DNA of 64,000 nt from Rhyzopertha dominica (GCA_025024175.1 QCXZ01000137.1:10540001-10604000); one strand, 5' to 3'. Shown: positions 23,600 to 35,189, numbered from the stretch's first letter. Notes: a model not told the origin generated them from the letters alone. Numbers and translations are program-made.

Positions 23600-24300
23600 T
23601 AGGCATCTACTGTTGTGCATGTAAATATCATCCACCTTTATTTAGAGATATGGGACTAGAATCGAAAAGTTGTGGAGGACTAATTGCTGGTAGCAGCACC
23701 CTCATTATTAAGTTTTTTATGCCGGCATGCTCGTTTATCTCGCCATACGAGAGTTACTTCGCATCATTACCGAGATACGGAGTAATTAAATGCTCGCGGC
23801 AGTTTATCCTCAAAAAAGCAAAAATATACGGTCCGCAATCCCGAACGTGCTGGACTTCCGCTGGGGCTGCTACAGAGTCAATAAAATAATAGCTGTCTGC
23901 CGGGATTTATCACGATGTCTCTGTGCACAGAGCCCGATAATTGGTTAAATATATAGTCCTCGTCGTGCACTCGGCGCTCTGCCGAACTGAGAAATCCCGA
24001 AGTTTAAAATTACAAAAGGCTCCCCTGGAATATACGCCGGAATACCCTCATCCAGGCAGGCTTCGGAAAAATTGCGGATTTAGGAGAGGCGCCCGGAAAT
24101 AGCTCGGTAATCTTTTAAAATTAACGGGTAAAGATTTCGTTGCTCCATTTGTGATTGCGGAACACCGGTTCGCCGCTTTTGCCCGCGTGATGTTTAAGGG
24201 CAATCCAAAATGGAAAGGTGAGAGTTCGTGCAAAATCCACACAATGCCATAACCCACGCAGTTTCTAAATTTAGACTGGACCTTACTGTATTTTAATGTA
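23600..24300. promoter_or_regulatory. GC-balanced island, possible conserved non-coding element
   Basis: One of the longest islands with raised G+C (best at 23700-24260). Both strands hold open frames, 128 codons plus (23503-23889) and 86 codons minus (24048-24308), but neither is recognisable and no TE motif is present. The right edge falls abruptly to AT-rich DNA just before the truncated LINE at 24430. An enhancer-like role is inferred only. Confidence 0.3.
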
Positions 24301-24429
24301 CTGTACAATTAACTGAAGTCTTTTGAAAGTAGCAATTCTAAATTAATTAATAAAAAATCTGTCAGCATCATATTCAATGTTTTGTGCATTTGGTGTGGTC
24401 CTTCACCATGCAATAAAACCATATTGATC

Positions 24430-24738
24430 ATACTGTACTCTTGCGTAAATTGCCTACAATTGGGTTATCTCCATTACATTTGCAGTTTTTCTCGTCCTCC
24501 TTAGTGGGTCGGCAGCAGTACGTCAGGTACCGCGGATTTGTATCTCCTGCTTTCTATGTCACCTCAGGTGTCCCTCAGGGCTCCGTTTTGGGGCCTTTGC
24601 TCTTCATCATATACGTCAATGATATCTCGATGGGACTTAAATGTCATAGTTTACTCTATGCCGACGATTTAAAGCTGTTTGCCTCTGTTCGGTGCACAAA
24701 ACCTTCAAAACGATATCAAAAGTATAGTAGACACTTTG
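24430..24738 (+). pseudogene. Non-LTR retrotransposon reverse transcriptase, 5' part of a split copy
   Basis: The plus frame reads through palm-domain motifs: VGRQQYVRYRGFVS, then SGVPQGSVLGPLLFIIYVND, then LLYADDLKLFAS with catalytic Tyr-Ala-Asp-Asp at 24657-24668. Shortly after, a frameshift is needed to continue as LQNDIKSIVDTLVV. The match is to Jockey/CR1-type LINE polymerases. The copy begins in the middle of the reverse transcriptase, as expected for a 5'-truncated (dead-on-arrival) insertion. It is then interrupted by a DNA transposon at 24739 and resumes at 26465 with the next part of the same protein. Confidence 0.85.
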
Positions 24739-24954
24739 GTTGTCACCTAATAAAATTTTATGGTTCACCACAGCTATTAGTGAGATTATTGGGGGTCGGT
24801 TCCAAACAATGGATCCGATTTGCTTATTGTAAAACGGCACGCGCCCTAAAGTGAGAGCAGGCAAAATTTCAGGATCGGACCCAAATAACTTTAAAGAACA
24901 CAAATCAAAGTGTCTGATTTTTTAATGTTTTTTCGCCTTTCACAACATGCTAGC

Positions 24955-25020
24955 GAGATAGATATATCTGTAGTTGGTTGCGGTGCAGGCAGCACAGCAT
25001 AGACATGTGTTTTAATGTTT
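24955..25020. repeat. Dispersed repeat segment shared with 49.9-50.3 kb
   Basis: The sequence around CTGTAGTTGGTTGC at 24968, followed by AGCATAGACATGT and TTTTAATG, also occurs at about 49938-50000 and 50256-50316 with a few changes. It lies in the untranslated part of the DNA transposon at 24739. The repeat at 49.6 kb may therefore be a non-autonomous relative of this transposon. Confidence 0.6.
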
Positions 25021-25099
25021 AACCCAGTTTTCCCATTTCTGGACATTTATTAAATTTGTTTGCTATCTAATTACATTTATAACAGTTGAAGAGCTTTCA

Positions 25100-26258
25100 G
25101 GGTGGTATTATATTTTCTTATATTTCATTTAAGGTCCCACAATATAAGCTCAATTGGGTAACCTTAAAACTTCGCAGTTGTACATCTTTGCTATTTCATC
25201 TACAGCGTGAGTTTTTGAACAATTTATACTGGCAACTAAAGTTAAAAGGTCCTTCTTTGTTTTCGCTGTAACTGGAATGGTTACATTTTTTGAATTTAGA
25301 AAATTGATAATTTCGGACTTGCTTGCCGACGCATTTGGAACTTTCACGGTTTGTTTTGAATGAAATAGCGCATTGTCCATAACAATAACAGTTCCAGTAG
25401 GAACATTTGGAAGTAACTATTTTTGGCACCACTCCTCAAACAATGATGATGACATATCTTCGTGATAGTCAGCATTGCATTTTTTTATATTTGGCGGATA
25501 TAAGGTGACCATTTGATGCCCACCCTTTAATCCCACCAGCATGCAAAATGATTATTCGTTTACCACGAGAAAGTGGTGCTTTTAACACACATTTATGCGA
25601 TCTATCTGTGAGTACTTTTTGTTTAACGTCATGGGTATCAAACTAAGTCTCATCCAAATAGACTATGTTTCGGTTCATACTTTGAAATTTTTCGATGGCT
25701 CCTAAATAACGAATTCGTGCTTAAATATACTGGCCGATTCCATTGTGTAACGTCTTCGATTTAATTTTTGAAATGAAAATCCTATGGTTCGAAGGAGGTT
25801 GCTAAAGGTAATAAAAATAAAATTAGTGAAACTTAACAATTAATAATAAATTTAATAGTTGCCGAAAATGGGTCAGTTTGTAGGGGATTTCGATTCCGTC
25901 ATCCAATAACATTCCAATACTGACTTTACAGTTGGAACCAAATTTTTGAGGGATGCTTTCATTGCATATATTATCTTTTTAAATTTTCGTGTGCAAAATT
26001 CCTATTTTTGTGATGCCTTTTAACGACGAATTTCTTTACAGTGGAGTGTTATGCTTCTCGAACACAAGAGTATCATAACAGTTTAATATTATCCTTCACT
26101 TCAATTTTTAAAACTTTTCCTCCCTTACTGTGCACCGTATTTTCATCACACATTGATTCGGAACTTACGTCAATTACGTCGTTGCTTCTATCACTAGTAG
26201 ATGCAGATTGTTTTACAAGGGACATTTTGTCAAAATCTACTGGACGCCAAAAAGCCAT
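25100..26258 (-). pseudogene. IS630/Tc1-superfamily DDE transposase, copy 2, nearly full length
   Basis: Starts at Met 26258 (MAFWRPVDFDKMSLVK), followed by an HTH-like block GGKVLKIEVKDNIKLL. An IGFSFQKIKSKTLHNGIGQYI segment near 25750 precedes the first Asp box, NIVYLDET (Asp 25652-25654), where the expected Trp codon is now TAG. Then come KAPLSRGKRIIILHAGG, DYHEDMSSSLFEEW and VIVMDNALFHSKQ (Asp 25375-25377). The Glu box survives as PIELILW (Glu 25149-25151), but the bases for the preceding residues are deleted: 226 nt separate the second Asp and Glu codons here against 253 in copy 1. A pyrimidine-rich run with TTTAG near 25810 could be an intron end. Inactive, but the least decayed copy. 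Confidence 0.8.
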
Positions 26259-26464
26259 TTTGTTTCACTGGTAACACTTCTGCGTGAGATCACAAACTTA
26301 ACTGAACGAAACCAAAATGATAATACCTACCGACCACTGAATGAGACTTTCTTCTTAATATATTTCCAAGAAATTTGCTCGTTTACTCCAGCTATCTATA
26401 AGATAATCTTTGCTAATCTAATTTTTTGACTGTGACCTGCCATAAAATTTTATTAGGTGATAAC

Positions 26465-27190
26465 GAAACTGTCTTTACTATACTGAAAATTGATATCTGA
26501 TTAATAGGTCGCAGCTGAAGATGCAAAAATGCTTTGCATATTCATACTACAGGGTCGAGTCCGTAATAATTTTTGACTGCATTATAGGCGAAAACAAGCT
26601 TACTCGCTCGATACCATAAAAGACTTTGGCGTTATTTTTGACAGGAACTTGAGTTTTTCCCCCATGTAACTGACTGTGTTGGGCGCTCACGTATAATATT
26701 AGGCTTTATTTTTATTATTAGACATCTAAAAAATTACGGAAGTTGTTGTGTTGAAGCTTTCGTATTTTGCTTATGTACGCTCAAAATTAGAGTACTGCTC
26801 TGTCATATGGGCTCCTGGATATGGCACCTCCATTGGTAGTTTAGAAAGTGTACAAAGACGTTTCCTTAAATTTTTGTTTTTTACTTCTGATGGTGTATAT
26901 CCAATTATATATAGGATACCCTAAGGATTTATTGTTAAAAAATTTGAAACGCATAGTTTAGAAAGCTTTATTCAATTATATTTCTATATAAACTAATATC
27001 TGGGCAGCTGCAGGTGCAATTGTACTTTAGAGTTCCACGACCATCTAGTCGTAATAGCGATTGTCTTTGTCTGTCTTACGCTCGTACAAATTGACTAAAG
27101 TTTTCTCCTGTTTACGCTATATGCAGTAACTATAATGTGTATAATGTGATGCACTTGACATTTTCTCCTTCTGAATGTTGTTTTATTTTT
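26465..27190 (+). pseudogene. Non-LTR retrotransposon, 3' part of the split copy
   Basis: This resumes the polymerase C-terminal region after the insertion. An LNAxKC-like block lies near 26520. Next come IGENKLTRSDTIKDFGVIFD near 26590-26640 and the thumb region LLYFAYVRSKLEYCSVIWAP near 26755-26815. GTSIGSLESVQRRFLKFLF follows at about 26825-26885, and a basic tail with ARTN and SPVYAICSNYN lies near 27080-27130. Frameshifts are present. This order matches Jockey/CR1-type ORF2 ends (D-L-G-V-x-x-D, then L-E-Y-x-S-x-x-W-x-P, then E-x-x-Q-R-R-F). The 3' end lies near 27190, with no clear poly(A) tail. Confidence 0.8.
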
Positions 27191-27559
27191 TAGCTTGGTT
27201 ATTTTAACAAACCTCAATAGTATGCAAATGTGCATTTTGTGTCACATCCATTGCAAATATTCCAAGCTGCATTTCGAACGTGATTGCTGATTATCTAAAC
27301 TTCGTGACGGATAGGTAATTTCATGTGACTTCCATCTAATTCGGCTGTCAATGGATATATCCTATGCTTGTGAGGTAAGTTCGTATAGCAACGTAAATCT
27401 GATCAGGCACATTCAGCGTTTCCAACTCATAGTGAGGTTTACCGTTCGTTGGACACAATGCTGATATCTTAATGCAGTAGAAAAGGTGCAAAAAGTAGAA
27501 CACAAAAGTCAATAGTGTTGGTACAAAAAGACTACCGTTTCCGCACCCTGAGCTCACGC
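27191..27559. other. Spacer
   Basis: A 69-codon minus frame (27348-27557) is unrecognised. Nothing else seen. Confidence 0.3.
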
Positions 27560-28130
27560 AACGTCACGAATTTTAAGCTTCGCATGCACCTTTAATGACT
27601 TCTTTTATGTGGTCGCATTACCGCCTCCGAATTCATCCAAAAAGGCGAATGTCATTCGGCCGGCGTGTAAATTGAACGCTTTTTAAACTCCCCGAAGACA
27701 CGCTCAAATTGAAGCGAGTGAATGGATCAACCTCAATTATTGTTTCGCCGTGTTCTGTGAAGTAAATCTGTTAATTTGTAATGAAGACGTCTGGCACCGC
27801 GAAAAAAGCAATCTGCGCCTTCCCATTGTGTCGTTTAATGCATCATTTATTCGGAGATGAAATTAATTTAAATAGTCGTGACAATGTCGAAACAAAAACG
27901 CCGTCCGGAAAGCGCCTTTTGTCCCAGGGTTCAGTGCTTGCTTTTGAGATACCCTCAAGTGCATCATTATTTGTTTTATTTTGTCGTCTCCAACGTTACC
28001 TTAAACAGCACAACTAATCCGGCAGTATTGTTTTACCTGGAATATCCGTTGGGCAAAAAATCTAAGATATTTCCTTCGTACAATCGATTCTGGGAAAGCT
28101 GAATCAAATTTGACGCTGAATTGATGCAAA
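27560..28130. promoter_or_regulatory. GC-balanced island with homeodomain and Sox-type motifs
   Basis: Raised G+C compared with both sides. Includes CTTTTATGTGGTC near 27602, which joins a Caudal/Hox-like TTTATG to a Runt-type TGTGGT, and TCAATTATTGTTTCG near 27732, which joins a homeodomain core to a Sox-like ATTGTT. Two overlapping plus frames (78 and 74 codons) are unrecognised. An enhancer role is inferred from motifs and composition only. Confidence 0.3.
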
Positions 28131-29035
28131 CGGCGATTTCACACGATTTACATTAAGTAACTAATGAATGCTATTAAATTTAATGTTCATACGAGACAGC
28201 GTAAGACAACGGTCATTTTAAATGCGGGTCCTGTGGTTATGACTCATCTAAAATTTCAAATCCGGTATGCGTGAACTGTCATACTTTATGATCCGAGCCG
28301 TATGATAGATAAGGCAAAAAATTAAGCAGTTAGTGGGCTATCTAAGTCATTTATGGCGCTTACTAATTTTTATCTTGGCCACTGGCTTAGAGGTACGCAA
28401 TAAAAATTCAGAGATAAAATTAATTTGGCTTATTGTGCTATAAAAATATAACTGCTTACCTAGATTCGATGGGTACGTCTACAGGATGGCTTTGCTCAGC
28501 AAAGCAGAGATAGAGGTTGATTAACTATACTGGAAATAAGCTTTTAACGGCAGTGTGTAATCAAAACGGAAACTCTCATTCTGATAAAATATTTTCCTCT
28601 TAGAGTTTACATTATCCGTTTCGTATGGTATTGGTAGTCTTAATATTTGTTATTAGTTACTTTTATTAAATCATTTAATCTCACGAAATCAAATCGATCT
28701 TCTGTGTTACACAGAATATTTAATCAGTTATATGGCGTCTTATTACTGGTTATCATGACGAAAGATGCATCTTCCTTATATTAGTTACCGACAGTTTGAA
28801 AAAAGTATGGTTACTAAAAATAATAATCAGTAAATTAGGCGCATATAAAATTAAAATAGTTTATCTTAATTGTAGTTTTTATATTGTATTGTAAATGTAG
28901 GCTGCATGAAATTAACAAAATTTGATAATTTAACCAAAACGAATGGTAAAACGTAGAATACTTAGTGCCTTTATTTGCAGTCACTTCTGAATTGTGCATG
29001 AGAAAGGCCAGTGTAGTTTGATTTATCAGAAAAGT
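28131..29035. other. AT-rich stretch
   Basis: No gene or element recognised. It may include the degraded 3' end of the minus-strand LINE that follows. Confidence 0.35.
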
Positions 29036-29039
29036 GATT

Positions 29040-30010
29040 AGCTAACAGAAAGGTACTTTTTAACTTAGAATAATGATAGGAGTAACTACATTTGCAGAAT
29101 GACAGATAGCTTCATATCAATTAGACTAGATTTTCAGTACGGCGGATTGTATAGCAAGGTAGAGTAGAACTTGAAATCGTCAGCATATGGCAAACGAGCA
29201 GACGATACATCAAAACAAATATCATTTATAAAATAATAAATAAAAAAGGGTCTATTGCGCCAGCCCAGTTGTTACATAATTCAATGACTAAACCCTCAAT
29301 AAACGCCATTTGAATATGAATGTGGATATATCCACACAATCATGAATATAAAGGATTTCTAATACTATACGGGTGCAGTTTTGTTTTGAGCATAAAGTTA
29401 CTAATTGTATCAAACGGCTTCTGGAAATCTGCTGTCTAAGCAATATAAACATCTAAGCCGTTTTCAAATATATAATTAATGTATTCAGTCTTCATGACCT
29501 AGACTAGGTTGATAGCGGGATCTTTGAAGGGCTGGAGAGATGTTTTTAAATTTTTTTTGAGGCAGCATGTATTAGATACACGCTTAAACACTTGTATAAC
29601 ATTTGCAGTTTTCCACTGTCTAGAAAAACACAATCATGAACCGATTTTTAAAAACATCTAAATAAAGACTGAACAAGGGAAGTAATGTTTATGGGAAATT
29701 ATCTGATCCGACTCCTTTATTACAGTCTAACTTATTGTTTGCATTAAAACATCGTTGAAACCTTATTTCATTTTGATCAACTGAGCTAAAGGGTAAACTG
29801 TTGGCATCACGTACACAATGAGCAAAATTACTAAAAACAGACGAAATATGTTTAGCAAAGTTTTGTCGGTTCCATAATATTGAATTACCAGTACCAGTAC
29901 TTACGTTGAATAATGAATAATCATAAAAATATTTTAAATGTTTGTTACGAAGCTCAGAAGACAACGAAGAAGGACAACTTTTTTTGCATTTGCTCTTATA
30001 AGTACGTTAA
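29040..30010 (-). pseudogene. Non-LTR retrotransposon, pre-RT and reverse transcriptase region
   Basis: On the minus strand an open part at 29689-29964 ends with FNANNKLDCNKGVGSDNFP. This is the N-K-x-x-G-x-D-x-[IF]-P block that precedes LINE reverse transcriptases. It is followed by FSRQWKTANVIQVFK near 29600-29630 (the F-P-x-x-W-K-x-A-x-V box), DFQKPFDTISNFMLKTKL near 29390-29440 (first Asp box) and FLFIIL-type sequence. LPYADDFKFYSTL near 29180-29205 is the catalytic double-Asp box. The segment with the usual GVPQGS is replaced or shifted. Several stops and frameshifts. Jockey/CR1-like, but a different copy and probably a different subfamily from those at 20.6 and 24.4 kb. Confidence 0.75.
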
Positions 30011-30285
30011 AAAATTGTAAAATATTTTCATATCACGTTGAACGCCAGATGTATCAATGAAATCCTAGTTAACACTAGATAAAAATGCGGTGATATAATT
30101 AAAGTCAGCATTACTAAAATTATATAGAATATTATGTAAATCCTTAATTATTGTAATTAATGTAAGTACCACTGCTAGTTATTGATAATGTAAATATTAG
30201 TTTTTTTTGATAATGTTAAATGAAAATCAGCAATTTTCTTACTATTGTAAGTATCTCGTATAATTTTCTCTGTCTGCTTTAGATG
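30011..30285. other. AT-rich spacer
   Basis: Nothing recognised between the LINE and DDE copy 3. Confidence 0.35.
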
Positions 30286-30289
30286 TCAG

Positions 30290-30790
30290 AAGACTAATAA
30301 CCGCCTACATTACTCGACCAGTAATCTTGCAGTATTTGTAAAATGCTTTTCTACTTGTTCCTCCAGTTTTTTTATCATAATATTACATTTTTATTTTCCA
30401 CACCATTTCAATTGGATTTAGGTGGCAATGATAAGAAAGTAGTTTCAAAGCAGCGTAGCCGTATTTTATTGCCTTTTCATTATTGTGGGAAATTAATAGT
30501 TTAAGTAAATCTCCTTTGTTATATTATTTAATTTAAGGCTTTCAATTATCTGCGGTTTGCGGAAGCATTGTGTATTATACGTGACCCCTCCTAAACGCTT
30601 AAGCATTTTTACCCTTCTATACTATCGTGGTAATCAGGGCTCTTTGAATAAGATGAAAATTCCATTTTGCCATTGGCATTTATAATGTACTACTATTTGT
30701 CCTCTCTCGTGCCTAGTATTTCCAGATTGTTCGGAGCATCTAATATCTACTGTTACTTTGGGTCCTTTAAAATTTTATAGAAAAGAGGTG
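30290..30790 (-). pseudogene. IS630/Tc1-superfamily DDE transposase remnant, copy 3 (partial)
   Basis: The minus strand reads FKEPDYHDSIEG near 30620-30650, then RIIHNASANRR near 30560, corresponding to the second Asp box with the Asp lost. EKAIKYGYAALKLLSYHCHL follows, then NPIEMVW with the Glu codon at 30407-30409. The order and spacing match copies 1 and 2, but only the C-terminal half survives and it is badly frameshifted. The retained HCHLNPIEMVW shows what is missing from the equivalent site in copy 2. Confidence 0.7.
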
Positions 30791-30799
30791 AAAATTGAT

Positions 30800-31265
30800 G
30801 CTTGTTTGTGCTTTCTAAGTGCACGTGGAATATGAGAAACTCTGGTATTACATCGGTCATACTACTAAAGTCGCTATAATAGATGTTCCTCCGCTTGTTC
30901 TCGCTTTATGCTGTAAAGGTATATAACAAAAACCGTTTGATATTGTCACCAAACGGTATCAACCGATATTGCTGCTTATATCTAATAACTTATAGGTCGG
31001 ATGTGAAATATCCGAATTTGCTTTGGAAATATATTGAAAGTTATCGAAGGAGTGACTTATTAAGTTATTATTATTATTATTTTCCTTGAAACTACTTTTT
31101 ACCATAGGGCGTAGGCGTAGGCGTAGGATTCCTTAGAATCAGTGGTTTGCAAATTATCAATCTACGAAAATGCTATATCATCTTTTTTTGTGAAGTCATG
31201 GGATTAGTGAAAGAGTGAAAATGACACTTATTGTGCAAGCTGATTCTCTTCCCTACCAATTTCTT
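30800..31265. repeat. Spacer with simple repeats
   Basis: An ATT trinucleotide run lies at about 31066-31081 and three tandem GGCGTA hexamers at 31108-31125. No gene recognised. Confidence 0.6.
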
Positions 31266-31269
31266 CAAA

Positions 31270-31870
31270 CTTGAAGTTCGTTTCGTTAGAAAGATGTGCG
31301 CTCAAGCATCGGAAACTAATCCTGCAGATGCAAACCGTAGTCAGACGAAATAAGGAAATCTCGGTCTCGCCAGGCCCCTTAAAGCCACATTATTCATTCC
31401 AAATTATTCCGCACACTTTTGTTGCACAACACGCTCCTTGACAAATCGCGGTATTTGCTAGTCGATAGGCAAATCCCATTGCTTGTAAGTGGCGTTTTGC
31501 CCATCCACTGTTAAATATGGAAATGCGAACATTTTAAAAACACGAATAAACTGCTTAGAAAACTGCACGAGCGGCATTTTCAATTCAAAATATGCCCCAA
31601 CACGAACTGCATAATACATAAAATGTGAGTGGTTCGTGTATTGCCGATAAGGAGTGCTACATACATCTGGTCCTGAACGCTGGCGGTACACAGCATCCGC
31701 ATTTCCATCTTTGATTTCGGTGGGCTGCGAGCACGACTCCGAGAGTCGAGAAAAATGCGGTGGCCGGAGGAGTCACAAAGAGCTTCTTCTTGACCTGATT
31801 AGGTATTATGCGGGCAAAGCAAGGAAGTGCATTGTAACATATACTGTGCTACATTTTAAAATTATGAAAT
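31270..31870. promoter_or_regulatory. GC-balanced island
   Basis: Composition is more balanced than the neighbours, especially 31300-31400 and 31650-31800. Overlapping short frames on both strands (77 minus, 72 plus) are unrecognised. No TE motif. Possible conserved non-coding DNA, low confidence. Confidence 0.2.
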
Positions 31871-32585
31871 AGAAGCTACCCTGACCGGTCATAATGGATT
31901 CAGCATAACATCATGATTCACAAATAAGAATTCATTAGCAATCCTGTACCTGACATACAAAGGTGCCTTTACCAAATCATAGATTTTTTAATTTGGTGCA
32001 TTTAAACAAGTTTTCGCGGTTCTGACTATTTACAGTACGAAGTTTGCGTACGTCTACACATCATTGCCTGTATAGATGTACAGTTTGATTGCAGTAGACT
32101 GCGGAATGATGGTTACATTATGAGTTCTACCGTAGAATAATCGTTGATTGATGTTTTGCTACGCAATCGTGATACAACTGGGGGTTCAAATCTGTGAACC
32201 GACAAGATAACACCACTTCTCTAGGTGTACCTTTCTTACCATTTTGTAGTACGTAAAATTAAAGGTTAGTATACAGCAGTATTTTTTAAAGACACCTATT
32301 AAAGATCTAATCATTTAAGGCTATTTGGTGGTAGTTCAATACTATAGGTATGTGAGATGGCAGTCCCGCCCGTAGATATAGGAATAACAAGCTTTTAAAA
32401 GAAATATAGTAAGATATTGAATATACAAACTAATGAAAGGTAACTATCCGCACTACATTTGTACAAATAGGCGTAAAAATTGGCAGCTGCATTTTTTAAT
32501 CACTGTACCTTAAGACCTATTATGGACTTAAGACCTGTTGTCTGTGAACTAGTGTTAAATAGGATCAATAATAATCGTAAAAGTG
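31871..32585. other. Unassigned AT-rich region
   Basis: No protein, repeat or TE end recognised. Confidence 0.35.
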
Positions 32586-32589
32586 GCGA

Positions 32590-32995
32590 GGTGATAACCA
32601 AGAACGGAAACAGTAAGGAGGACGGTTGGTATGATTAAGAATGCGGGAAAGTCGTCCAAATTAAAAGACAACTGAGCATGAAAATGTTATAAGGTCCAAC
32701 AGAAGAAAATAAACTTAGGTATATACAATAAAAAAGAATAGTATGAAATGAGCACAAGCAAGCATAGAATATTTAACTACGGAGAAATCCAAAAGTTTGT
32801 GGAAAGTTATAATAATGAAGATACACGAAATTTCAATTCAGAAGTCAACAAAAAACTTTTCCGAAGATAAATATGGCAATTACATTGCAGGGAGTCATGG
32901 AGAAAAGCCTTATGAGTCGAATATTTAAAAAGTATTCTTAACAAGGCAGAAGAGAATAGGTTACTGAAAGAATAGAGTCTGCGAAGAAGATTAGG
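32590..32995 (+). pseudogene. Non-LTR retrotransposon fragment upstream of the reverse transcriptase
   Basis: The plus strand contains GWYD-stop-ECGKVVQIKRQ near 32625-32665, then MKML-stop-GPTEENKLRY near 32680-32720, an EYL-type stretch, NNEDTRNFNSEVNKK near 32812-32856 and DKYGNYIAG near 32866-32893. This matches the linker between endonuclease and reverse transcriptase in a common insect LINE type. There the order is W-[WF]-D-E-E-C, K-M-L-x-R-P-T, E-x-R-K-F-Y-x-x-V-N-K, then K-D-x-x-G-N-x-I. Stops and one frameshift occur. The polymerase itself is absent, so this is a short relic. Confidence 0.5.
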
Positions 32996-35185
32996 AAAGC
33001 CCAGGAAGAAATAATAACGATCATGAAGAACTCGAAAAATGACAAACGGTGAAAATGAAATAAATTAATACAATACCACTTATCACTTATCCTATGTCTA
33101 ATGAGCTTGAACGAATTTCTACTATCTACATTTATTTTATTTTCGATTATTGCCCCAAGTATTGCTACTTGTTGGACAGAGTATCTGATGAAATTCTCGC
33201 CGGTTCTTTCCACACATATGAAATGCTGATAATTGATGATAATGGTATTTGGTTTTGCCAAAAATAAATTTGGAGGTTAGATTAAAGACAACTTTTGCAC
33301 TATCAGTTTTAGTTCAGTGAAGTGTGATAAACTGCTTTGCACATATTTCAATAGTTGCGTTATAATTGTTAATTTTGACAGATGTACACTTATGAAGGAT
33401 CACACACAAAGCAATTGCAATAATTCAAATAGTTCTGTGTATCAATTCGTTTTTGGTAAGTTCTAGGCAGGATATTATACCTATCTGATACTTGCTAAAA
33501 ATATATTTTTTACACGAGGGTTAAAGGTTTAAAGATCCCTGTAACTTGTAATAATTACTAGTAATACTTAAAAAATACCAATCTTTTCCAAGAACGTGCA
33601 TAAATAAGTAGTCAATATCCAATGCATGTTTTTTATGTGCAGTAGGCAGTGTTTTATCTGATTGTATTGGGTATACCATAGAGTGAGCCAAATATTTAGC
33701 GTGATATTAGGCGTTAGCAATCTGATGCTAAGCTAGTTTATCAATACGATTTTGGCCGAATAATCAATGAAAGCTTAAACTCTATGTTTACTTGCATCTC
33801 TACCGGTTAAGCTTCTATTGTCGTTCTATTTTTGCTGGAAAATATACCTGCTTCAGAAAAATTCTGAATGTTTTGCGACATAGACGCACTATTTGCAACT
33901 TTAAGTTATGTATGGTGTTGGAAAAACCTTTAGACTTCCCTGTGTTATTTCTGAGGTAAAATTTAAAAAAAAGTTTCCTATTTTATTTACGTATGTCCGA
34001 AGATGATTCCTAATCTCAAAAGAAGTGTTGTGTAGAAATGAATGGCGCTCAATTTCAAAAAATGTTCTCGTTGGGCACTAGCTCCATTGGAATGAACATA
34101 TGTCCGTACAATTTTTCCTTCTTACCAACATTCATAATTGAAAAGCCTGGGCTAGTAACAAAACAATAATAATAACAATCATAATGTCTTTATGATTGCA
34201 GCAGCAATACAGGGAGAAGTCTCATTTTCGTTGCTTAATATTTAACCCATAATCTACATGAATTGGAAGTAAATAGCGAGGGAATTAATTTCAGTACACA
34301 ACGACGTATTAGATTGCTATATTCAATTATGTTAGTTAAAAAGGTGGAAACTGACCTTAAAGGCATTATGAAAATTCAGAAATTCAGCCTTATACGGCAT
34401 TTGATAAATACATATGATGCTGTAGAATAAAACTCTCTACAATACACTTATATAAACTAATCTCTTTCTGGACAAAAATTTTTGGGAACGGGATAAAAAT
34501 AAAAACCGATGGATTACGTGCAATATCATATGGATAAGATTCCTCATCCTGTCCAAGTACATAACTTCGAATAGTGGCGATTCATGTAGCAGATAGAATA
34601 CCTACACGAAAGGCACCAGAATAATGAAAAAAGGAGCACAGTGGTCTGAGAAATAAAAGTAAAAGAATCCCTTCAAGGCCTTTATTAAAATAAACTAAAA
34701 GTAGTAGCATTGTATAGAACATCAACAATGAAAGCAGAGAACGTTACGGAAGAAGAATTAATAAGTATTAGAGAAAGAAAGTGTGTTCTACCAATAATTC
34801 AAGTAAAGGCTCGAGATATTACATTATGGGTTCAAGATTCATGGGCAAATTAGTATGTAATACCATAGTGAGGTATTTTAAGTCTTAAAGCTATGCATAC
34901 CTGTTAATTGAAAGGGCGTCATTCATCACGGATTGGCGTAATGTTGTAACGGCCAGCTTCGCAAAAAGGTAAATCTACATTAGATCATTTCTTGGACATA
35001 AGATCGTATGGTGCGAGAATGACAGAATAAGAATAGGACCTACTCGTGCGAAAGTACAGATTAAAGTCATTAAAACTACAACAAACGCCATTTTATTACG
35101 GGAACGAAAAGCCAATAGGAAACACGAAGGTAAAGGCAATTGGATTACCAGCCATTACAAATTACAATGATTAGATAATCCAGAG
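32996..35185. other. AT-rich region without recognised genes
   Basis: A 107-codon minus frame at 32938-33261 has no recognisable motif. A plus-strand stretch near 34720-34830 is purine-rich with short coding-like peptides (for example NVTEEELISIRERK) that I cannot assign. Possibly more LINE debris. Confidence 0.3.
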
Positions 35186-35189
35186 CGTC

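Larger units (their letters stand above)
24739..26464. mobile_element. DNA transposon with 21-bp perfect terminal inverted repeats, nested in a LINE
   Basis: TCACCTAATAAAATTTTATG(G) at 24743-24763 recurs as an exact inverse at 26440-26460. Including one mismatch, the ends extend about four more bases each way, giving a 1.7-kb element. Its flanks are the two halves of one non-LTR retrotransposon, so the insertion is younger than that LINE. It carries DDE transposase copy 2 on the minus strand and a segment at 24961-25017 shared with the repeat at 49.9-50.3 kb. I cannot see a target-site duplication with confidence. Confidence 0.85.

Noticed and set aside
32175..32205. tRNA-like GGGTTCAAATC
   Set aside because: No complementary acceptor or anticodon stem in the 80 bases around it.
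32938..33261. 107-codon minus frame with hydrophobic C-terminal stretch, possible membrane protein
   Set aside because: Lies in AT-rich DNA partly antisense to the LINE fragment, with no recognisable motif; hydrophobic translation is expected from AT-rich codons.
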